Assembly: GCF_016920785.2 (NCBI RefSeq)
Contig: NW_024609927.1
Location: 1,370,001 to 1,434,000 of the forward strand
Reading direction: 5' to 3'
DNA: 64,000 bases
Source of the DNA: Ixodes scapularis
Taxonomy: Eukaryota > Arthropoda > Arachnida > Ixodida > Ixodidae
Position 1 is the stretch's first letter, and every line of letters begins with the position of its first letter. Made by a program: the position numbers and the translations under genes. Under the pieces are notes generated by a model. The model searched no databases, was not told the DNA's origin, and saw only the letters and a program-made list of their open reading frames with translations. Positions 56,386-64,000 of this stretch are shown here, piece after piece.

Positions 56386-58941
56386 CGACACGACCAACGA
56401 GGTAGAGGGCCTTAGAGTGATAAACTAGTATACCGTTCATCAGGCAAAAGCGACCCCCGATTGGCCGCCGCCATGTTGCACAATTTTGACCACTAGACAC
56501 GTGACCAGGTCAAATCTATGACGTAACCAGACCAAATTTTTGGCGTCAACGAAAAGATGGCAGCGCCCAGTGCGTCAAGTGCGTGTCGGAAGCGTTGTGG
56601 GCGTTGATCGGAGAGTGTGGATTTCGTGTGCGGAATTCGGTTTTTCAGGGTTTTGTGTGCTCTCCCCATAGGAATAACGTGAAGTACGAGGGAATGAGGC
56701 TTTTCGTTTTTATTTAATTCAGAGTAAGCCAGATTCGGTCCCGTGCTTCTCGTACGGGCTCGGATCACTACCTCGGACATCGCTCGGTCGTTCGAGTTTA
56801 ATTAAAATATCCGCAATCGTTAACCACGGGAGCTTCTCCATAATCGCTGAGTCGAAGGATACGTCGAACTCATCCAGAACGCGGAGTCTAAAGGTATGTA
56901 GGACGTAACCAGAACGCGGAGTTCTAACGGTACGACGGACGTGCCCGGGCAATTTTCTTAGCTCGACCGTCAAGATTCGCATTTGAAGCAGCGAGAGAAG
57001 TGTTGAAATCTCCGAACTGCTCGGTGCTGAGCTAACTACGGACCACTTCACTATGTGATCCGTAGTGACGTGAAAAAGACCGACGGTGGTCACTCCGGGC
57101 GGACGGCGGCTCCCGGCCGCCTGCCGGGTGCCTTCTTTGAAGGGGCCACAGTCGTGTAAGCAGTACTGTACCAGCTTCTCTTATAGTTATGTTGTTCTCG
57201 AGCAGCTTCCCGATCACTAAACCCCGCAAACGCGTGCCGAAATTTCAAAAGGTGTCTGCCAACCTGGAAAGCCTTGAACTCCCAGGGAATTTCGGATCAT
57301 CTGGGAAAGTCAGGGAATCATTCAAAAAGTGGGCTAAATAAGGGAAGACGACTAGTGAAAGCGGCATGGCGGTTGCTCGTCGGCACGGCCATGCTGAATG
57401 ACATTGCCGAAATGTCATCCTTCGACTCAAAAACTCAAGGAATTTGATCAAAATAGTCAGAGAAAAACTTGAAAAAGTCGGGGAATTTGAAATCAGTAGT
57501 TTGTTAGACACAATGTTTGATTTTCTTGGCACTCCACGCGTTTTTACAGACGACAGGCACACGCCCGTGTATCACCCGGCAGCCAGGCCAAGCGGCTGCC
57601 AGCCACTTATGCAAGGTCGATAAGACGCAAGCGTGGAACGCTTTCGGACTGCTGTAAATACACCAGCGGGAGCGTCCGGTCGCAGTCCGACTGCCCACGC
57701 TAGGACACCCGACACAGACTCCGCGTCCTGGGTACGTCTGACGTATCTTCAGATTTCGCATCCTAGGTACGTCAGACCTATCTTTAGACACAGCGCCTGA
57801 TAATAGTAGTGAATAGTGTCACGTTCAGTGCGCGAGTCACTTTATTACACTCGGAGAGCGGAATTCCATTCCCGTTGCGCAGGTAGTTCCCGAGCTAGGC
57901 ATGCACATCAAGATTATGTTTCACTCTTTCATAAAGCAAGCTTTGCGGGACCCCTCCGCCCTTGTGCACCCATTCGCAGGTCGTGTCGCCTTTCCTCACG
58001 TAACTCTCGCAGGTTCAGTGAGTTGGCGAGCCACTGCAGCCCTGGCCTCGCTCGGTACATACAAGAGGCGGCTCACGTCGGTCTTCCAGCAGCACACTGG
58101 AGGGACGCAAAGCTAGCAGCCTCCTTGGTGCACGCAAGACGAGGCTGAGCAGAGCTCCAAGCTCTTCTGACGCACATGTGCACTCCAATGAGACCGGTGT
58201 CGCACCCCGATTCCTAGAGATGTGGTCGCACTGGCAGTCTTGTTGGTCCCTGGGGGACGTCGAGGAGTGCCAGAAAGCAAAATTCCATTCTTCTTGCGCA
58301 GGTAGTTCCCCACCTAGTCACTTCCTTGACGACGTCGCACCCTCTCTGGAAGCAAGCTTCGGGATGCTCTTGTGCACCCATTTGCAGGTCGTGTCGCCTT
58401 TGCTCACGTAACTCCCGCAGGTCCAGCGAGTTGCCGAGCCGCTGTAGCCCCGACGTCGTTAGTCGTGCATCAACCACCGCTGCCCATTTTCGCAGAGTGC
58501 TTGGGTGTGGTAGCTTGACGTGCTTTCGCAGAAAGCTGTATGCCTTTGCCGAGTAAAAATGGAGCGTGAGGGCAAACTTGCGCACATCCTCTGTACATGC
58601 GTTTTTGTTGCGCCTGACTCTTTTTAAGACGAGGTTGCGCATTGTGTTGGTGAATGCATTGTCAAGTATGTCAACTGCTGGCTTAGGAAGTCGTGTACTC
58701 AGTTCACGGAGCAGCGTGTTCAGCTTCCTAATCCTGGCCGTCTTCCGATTGATCTTCTTCTTTGCCTGTTTCAACAGTTTCCTCGCCTTCTGCAGCTTTT
58801 GCCTACTCGTGGCCAGGACCCTGTGCAGTCGTGGTGACACAGCTGCGTACGAGTGGTCACCGAAGGAAGTGTTGCGTCGCATGAACACAGCTTCAGGGGG
58901 AGTCTCTGACGTCGTAGCCTGAGATGGGGAAGTAACCAGCT
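56386..58941 (-). repeat. Left inverted arm
   Basis: Matches 60261-62792 in reverse complement. It includes an internal duplication of about 190 bp (57862-58060 and 58283-58456, same orientation) and a GGGAAAGTCAGGGAAT / AAAAAGTCGGGGAATTT low-complexity part (57280-57500). Confidence 0.85.
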
Positions 58942-59065
58942 TTACACTGCTTCCAGAACCAGCAGCAGCTTGGGCCTCTCCTGAGGTTGCCTGATCAGTC
59001 GTCGATCCAGGCTGCCTCTCTGGAGGGTGAGACCTGTCAGCAGAACAACGAGCGGTGACATTCAA
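58214..59065 (-). pseudogene. P-element/THAP9-like transposase fragment, left arm
   Basis: A 283-residue open frame. Residues about 60-75 hold a TSFGDHSYAAVSPRL block seen just after the THAP finger in this family. A basic coiled coil follows (SRQKLQKARKLLKQAKKKI, then RKLNTLLREL; about 85-125). Then comes FALTLHFYSAKAYSFLRKHV with LPHPSTLRKW (about 165-195), the start of the RNase H-like catalytic part. From about residue 203 it departs from the family and includes duplicated arm sequence. The THAP finger and the acidic catalytic residues are absent, so it is not an active transposase. The frame probably starts upstream of the M at 59065, where an AG acceptor-like site is visible. Confidence 0.8.
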
Positions 59066-60260
59066 GACTGCCTGTATTCCACAAGACTGTGTGCCAGGGC
59101 ATGCATTCTTGGCAGGTTATACTGTGCAGTGTGATATGTGACCACACCTTTTATGCGTTGGCCAGAACTGGCACTGACCCACAAAAAGGGGGTGCTGGGA
59201 GTTCTGGCTTATGAATAGGGTTCCATGTTTAGGGTGTTTTTTAATTTGTAAGTATTACCTGGCTCAGTGAGCAAAAAAAGAGCCGTGATCAAAGGGTGCA
59301 GCCAAAAGCTGTAACCAAAAGTTGTGTCCAAATGCCGTGACCAATGCGACGCAATCCTAGGGAAAAGAAAATAAAAGAAAAACAAACAGCTGTGCTCACG
59401 TTATCATTTCCGTCATGTGACTTAATTATTAATCACGTGATCGAACAAAAAATAAACCTAGAAATAAATTATCCCCTGCCCGGTTTCGAACCTAGGCTCT
59501 CATGATCGCAAAACTAGTGTGCTATTCATTGCGTCAACCTTGCTCATTGACGTCAATATAACTCGGCCAAAGGTAATGCTCACGTATTCTCACATAATGA
59601 AAGAAAGCTGAGGTGCTCTCGTAGTTTTATTTATTTTTTAAATGGGGGTGATTTTTTGGCGCTTTATTGTTCTCTCGAATTTTGAGTTTTTCAATGTCTA
59701 TTTTTGATATCGACTAAAACTCGGAGTGTCACGGTACTTATGTGGTAAAAGCAAATGCATATCTGTGGCGTTTCTCGGAGACACAACATGATATGCACTA
59801 TTCATTGCTAAATGGAGCACATAAAAACAATTTACAAAGAAAAAGAGCAGCCTGGCACACAGTTCAGTTGTGGTTCAACAAAAGTACAGACGTTTATCAA
59901 GGTTCCCTGCCGTGGAAAGTGCAATTTCTCTTCAAAGCAAGCTCAATTCGGGTTCTTTCGGTTTTTGCAGATTGCAAGAAAAATCGTTTGGAGGTCATAT
60001 TTTTATGTATATCAGTATATACTGAAAACACGTAACCCACTTATGACTGAATGACTGTAAAAAGTATACAGCATGCCATGGAATTATTATAATGGTGGTG
60101 GTTGAAAGTGTTGCAAAGAACTTGAATGTTTTACTCGAACCTATCAACTTGATCCCAAAGATGCCACTTTTCTAGTGATTCGTTGACCACCACTTTCAGA
60201 TACAAGAGACACACCTTGGCAAATTGTGCAACTAGTCGCCCGAAGTACCTGAAAACTGGA
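58942..60260. other. Loop of the foldback
   Basis: Begins with the extra N-terminal coding of the left copy (to 59065). It contains a hairpin GCCAGAACTGGCAC.../...GGGAGTTCTGGC (59161-59208) and the tRNA-like segment below. The rest is AT-rich DNA with a 97-codon frame (59742-60035) that I do not recognise. Confidence 0.6.
59470..59550 (-). tRNA. tRNA-like sequence with exact B-box
   Basis: On the minus strand a GGTTCGAAACC B-box lies about 35 nt after an A-box-like TGACGCAATGAATAGC. The T-stem pairs at four of five positions. The D and anticodon stems are not convincing, so this is likely a tRNA relic or SINE head. Confidence 0.35.
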
Positions 60261-62792
60261 GCTGGTTACTTCCCCCTCTCAGGCTACGACGTCAGAGACT
60301 CCCCCAGAAGCTGTATTCAAGCGACGCAACACTTCCTTCGGTGAACACTCATACACAGCTGTGTCACCACGACTGCACAGGGTCCTGGCCACGAGTAGGC
60401 AAAAGCTGCAGAAGGCGAGGAAACTGTTGAAACAGGCAAAGAAGAAGATCAATTGGAAGGCAGCCAGGATTAGGAAGCTGAACACGCTGCTTCGTGAACT
60501 GAGGACACGACTTCCTAAGCCAGCAGTTGACATACTTGACAATGCATTCACCAACACAATGCGCAACCTCGTCTTAAAAAGAGTCAGGCGCAACAAAAAC
60601 GCATGTACAGAGGATGTGCGCAAGTTTGCCCTCACGCTCCATTTTTACTCGGCAAAGGCATACAGCTTTCTGCGAAAGCACGTCAAGCTACCACACCCAA
60701 GCACTCTGCGGAAATGGGCAGCGGTGGTTGATGCACGACCAGCGACGCCGAGGCTACAGCGGCTCGGCAACTCGCTGGACCTGCGGGAGTTACGTGAGCA
60801 AAGGCGACACGACCTGCAAATGGGTGCACAAGAGCATCCCGAAGCTTGCTTCCAGAGAGGGTGCGACGTCGTCAAGGAAGTGACTAGCTGGGGAACTACC
60901 TGCGCAAGAAGGATGGAATTTTGCTTTCTAGCACTCCTCGACGGCCCCCAAGGACCAACAAGACTGCCAGTGCGACCAAATCTCTAGGAATCGGGGTGCG
61001 ACACCGGTCTCATTGGAGTGCACATGTGCGTCAGAAGAGCTTGGAGCTCTGCTCAGCCTCGTCTTGCGTGCACCAAGGAGGCTGCTAGCTTTGCGTCCCT
61101 CCAGTGTGCTGCTGGACGCCCGACGTGAGCCGCCTCTTGTATGTACCGAGCGACGCCGGGGCTGCAATGGCTCGGCAACTCACTGAACCTGCGGGAGTTA
61201 CGTGAGGAAAGGCGACACGACCTGCGAATGGGTGCACAAGGGCGGAGGGTTCCCGCAAAGCTTGCTTTATGAAAGAGTGAAACATAGTCTTCAAGTGCAT
61301 GCCTAGCTCGGGAACTACCTGCGCAACGGGAATGGGATTCCGCTCTCCGAGTGTAACAACGTGACTTCCGCACTGAACGTGACCCTATTCACTACTATTA
61401 TCAGGCGCTGTGTCTAAAGATAGGTCTGACGTACCTAGGATGCGAATGCTAAAGATACGTCAGACGTACCCAGGACGCGGAGTCTGTGTCGGGTGTCCTA
61501 GCGTGGGCAGTCGGACTGCGGCCGGACGCTCCCGCTGGTGTATTTACAGCAGTCCGAAAGCGTTCCACGCTTGCGTCTTATCGACCTTGCATAAGTGGCT
61601 GGCAGCCGCTTGGCCTGGTTGCCGTGTGATACACGGGCGTGTGCCTGTCGTATGTAAAAACGTGTGGAGTGCCAAGAAAATCAAACATTGTGTCTAACAA
61701 ACTACTGATTTCAAATTCCCCGACTTTTTCAAGTTTTTCCCTGACTATTTTGATCAAATTCCTTGAGTTTTTGAGTCGAAGGATGACATTTCGGCAATGT
61801 CATTCAGCATGGCCGTGCCGACGAGCAACCGCCATGCCGCTTTCACTAGTCGTCTTCCCTTATTTAGCCCGCTTTTTGAATGATTCCCTGACTTTCCCAG
61901 ATGATCCGAAATTCCCTGGGAGTTCAATGCTTTCCAGGTTGGCAGACACCTTTTGAAATGTCGGCACGCGTTTGCAGGGTTTAGTGATCGGGAAGCTGCT
62001 CGAGAACAACATAACTATAAGAGAAGCTGGTACAGTACTGCTTACACGACTGTCGCCCCTTCACAGAAGGCACCCGGCAGGCGGCCGGGAGCCGCCGTCC
62101 GCCCGGAGTGACCACCGTCGGTCTTTTTCACGTCACTACGGATCACATAGTGAAGTGGTCCGTAGTTAGCTCAGCACCGAGCAGTTCGGAGATTTCAACA
62201 CTTCTCTCGCTGCTTCAAATGCGAATCTTGACGGTCGAGCTAAGAAAATTGCCCGGGCACGTCCGCCGTACCGTTAGAACTCCGCGTTTTGGTTACGTCC
62301 TAAATACCTTGACTCCGCGTTCCGGATGGGTTCGACGTATCCTTCGACTCAGCGATTATGGAGGAGCTCCCGTGGTTAACGATTGCGGATATTTTAATTA
62401 AACTCGAACGACCGAGCGATGTCCGAGGTAGTGATCCGAGTCCGTACGAGAAGCACGGGACCGAATCTGGCTTACTCTGAATTAAATAAAAAAGACAAGC
62501 CTCATTCCCTCGACATCACGTTATTCCTACGAGGGAGAGCACACAAAACCCTGAAAAACCGAATTCCGCACACGAAATCCACACACTCCGATCAACGCCC
62601 ACAAGGCTTCCGACACGCACTGGGCGCTGCCATCTTTTCGTTGACGCCAGAGATTTGGTCTGGTTACGTCATAGATTTGGCCTGGTCACGTGTCTAGTGG
62701 TCAAAATTGTACAACATGGCGGCGGTCAATTGGGGGTCACTTTCAGCTGCCAGTTTATCACTCTAAGGCCCTATACGTCGTTGGACACGACG
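60261..62792 (+). repeat. Right inverted arm
   Basis: Reverse complement of 56386-58941 with small indels (for example around 62280-62350). It also keeps the internal duplication (about 60765-60935 and 61155-61340). Confidence 0.85.
60361..60987 (+). pseudogene. P-element/THAP9-like transposase fragment, right arm
   Basis: A 208-residue frame matching the C-terminal three quarters of the left-arm protein with few differences (for example INWKAARIRK for INRKTARIRK). It keeps the coiled coil, FALTLHFYSAKAYSFL and LPHPSTLRKW blocks. Upstream, 60274-60360 holds the TSETPPEA...NTSFGEHSYTAVSP region in the same frame. Sequence before 60261 is unrelated to the left copy, so this copy is shorter. 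It is likely inactive for the same reasons. Confidence 0.8.
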
Positions 62793-63483
62793 CAAAATTA
62801 TCTAGATACACGACGTCAGAAGCGCCTATAGTGATCTCCATTTTGGGCCTGGGAGGTTGCTATGGTAACCGTACTGCTAGCGACGCCGGGTGGCAACCTT
62901 TATCTAGTTGATATCTCCATTCGTTAATTGGAAACTGGTAAAATATCTAAAAGACGGTTTGCATGGCGGTACGGCACGGGCCTCTGTGAAATGAGACGAT
63001 TTGCAGCGTGCACGGACAAGGCGAGTGTTTTTCCGCGGCGCCGGGATGGCGGCGGCTTCGTGGGACGAACGTACTACCTTGTACTTTCGGACTTCGCTCC
63101 TATGGAACAAAATCCGATTACGCCGACCACGACAGGAAGATTGCCTTGGGACAGGACTGCTGCTCGACTGCCCCATAGTAAGAGGATGCATGCTTAGCAC
63201 CATACTTTTTCAAGACCCAATCATTCATTCAAGAGGAGATTATCTTACCGACTGGTGAGATAATCTCATCTCGACGTCGACGACGGTATCACCCTTGTTT
63301 TGGGCGATGAACAGTCGACGAAGTTAAACCAAGAAGGACAGCATGGTGGTCTACAGAGGATTGTTAACGCCATCAAAAGAGACGGACGCCGTATATGAGG
63401 TGTTCTTGCCGACAGGCCAAGCGGTCGTCCGGAAGTGTACCGGCATGCAAAATGTCAATATTTTTATCTGGTGCAACACGCAT
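62793..63483. other. No gene; small palindrome
   Basis: GAGATTATCTTACC and its near-complement GGTGAGATAATCTC form a hairpin at about 63236-63268. Overlapping frames (62904-63258) lack domains. Confidence 0.45.
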
Positions 63484-63716
63484 ACCCGTGTTAAAGGGAC
63501 CATGAAATGATTCTTTAACTTCTTGTTCCTTAGCTTTAAGTCTCAACTCAAAAGAGAACACTAGAATCACGCGGTCGTGACATGCTATAGAGTTCGTTCT
63601 CAGGCGAGGAAAGTAAAAAAGAGCCGCGTAATTCATTAAGAAAACATATTCCGAGGTAGGGCGCAGCAATTCCCCTCCTCCCAAATCTCCTCAAAAGTTT
63701 CGACGCGACTGCTGAA
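63484..63716 (+). repeat. Possible MITE starting TTAAAGGGACCATGAAATG
   Basis: The TTAAAGGG.CC start resembles the ends of the TTAA-flanked element at 9860-10856. The other end is not visible. Confidence 0.35.
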
Positions 63717-63915
63717 CAGTGTTGTACGGAACGGCGTTCCAAGGAACGGCGTTCCTGGAACGCGTTCCTTTTAGGAGGAACGAAGGAACGCCGCCGTTCC
63801 ATTTTTCATTGGTGAAACTGAAACGGGAACGCGTTACATTTTTAGTGGAAGGGAAAAAGGAACGGCGTTCCTTTTTTTCGTCCATTGGAGTAATTTGTAC
63901 TTTATTTCTGAAAGG
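63717..63915. repeat. GGAACG repeat, possible hAT-type terminus
   Basis: CAGTGTTGTACGGAACGGCG followed by many GGAACG and CGTTCC motifs in both orientations. CAGTG-type starts with mirrored subterminal motifs are common in hAT elements; the element would run past the window end. Confidence 0.45.
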
Positions 63916-64000
63916 GAAACTCTAAAAGTATAAAAACAATATTCATCTATACGAGGAGCAGGATTTCGTTAACTTTTTGGTTACATACCTTATGGTTAAT

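Larger units (their letters stand above)
56386..62792. mobile_element. 6.4-kb foldback with P/THAP-like transposase arms
   Basis: The left arm (56386-58941, 2556 bp) and right arm (60261-62792, 2532 bp) are inverted copies differing by scattered substitutions and small indels. The loop is 1319 bp. The outer ends read CGACACGACCAACGA...GGGCCTTAGAGTGATAAACT and its near-complement. Each arm encodes a P-element/THAP9-like transposase segment next to the loop, reading outward, followed by about 1.8 kb without recognised coding. A clear 8-bp target duplication at the ends was not found. Confidence 0.8.

Noticed and set aside
57245..57562. Conserved 105-codon frame shared by both foldback arms (also 61639-61956)
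   Set aside because: Conservation follows from the inverted duplication; the sequence is low-complexity GGGAAAGTCAGGGAAT repeat without a domain.

Overview
This looks like a repeat-dominated stretch of an arthropod nuclear genome, most likely a hard tick. That is an inference from the mix of elements: CR1/jockey-type LINEs whose ORF1 starts with a PHD-like finger, GIY-YIG Penelope-like elements, a Mag-type Ty3/gypsy element, P/THAP-type and hAT transposase remnants, and very many foldback MITEs. I see no host protein-coding gene I can defend, no rRNA and no intact tRNA gene. There is no operon-like structure and nothing bacterial. The window is best read as intergenic or intronic DNA built by nested transposon insertion.

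Layout. 0-5 kb: two LINE 3' ends (1-512 plus, 1196-1565 minus), a short minisatellite, otherwise unassigned DNA. 5.1-7.3 kb: a TAATCGATTAC-type repeat holding a Penelope palindrome (6189-7150) flanked by an 11-bp target duplication. 8.4-11 kb: a foldback element, then a dead mariner (9099-10985) split by a 1-kb TTAA-flanked element. 12.3-12.5 kb: a small MITE. 14.0-18.1 kb: an almost full-length LINE on the minus strand (ORF1 and ORF2, both broken). 19.0-23.6 kb: a hAT-like foldback carrying a TA-flanked 2.8-kb element. 24.7-29 kb: two LINE 3' fragments, a MITE nested in a GC-rich repeat, and a Penelope fragment. 30.3-35.2 kb: CCAAT/GC-box duplications, then a CACGTG-rich element with inverted ends containing a truncated gypsy provirus-like copy that itself carries a LINE insertion. 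36.0-37.4 kb: the best Penelope copy (RT plus GIY-YIG). 38.0-38.9 kb: a GGTCACGTGACC minisatellite.

39.7-43.6 kb: three MITE/foldback elements. 44.0-45.1 kb: a 5'-truncated LINE with an open RT C-terminal half. 45.5-46.8 kb: inverted tandem arrays with a hAT MITE between them. 47.2-50.5 kb: SINE-like sequence and a Penelope copy interrupted by a MITE. 50.5-52.4 kb: a hAT element with transposase remnants. 52.7-55.2 kb: two foldback MITEs. 55.4-56.4 kb: duplicated tRNA-head repeats. 56.4-62.8 kb: the most striking object, a 6.4-kb foldback whose two ~2.5-kb arms each encode the middle of a P-element/THAP9-like transposase in divergent orientation. 63.5-64 kb: starts of further repeats.

The elements do not form a pathway; their relationship is nesting order. 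Almost every coding segment has stops or frameshifts. The best preserved frames are the LINE at 44.0 kb, the gypsy RT at 33.3 kb, the Penelope frame at 36.3 kb and the P-like frames at 58 and 60 kb.
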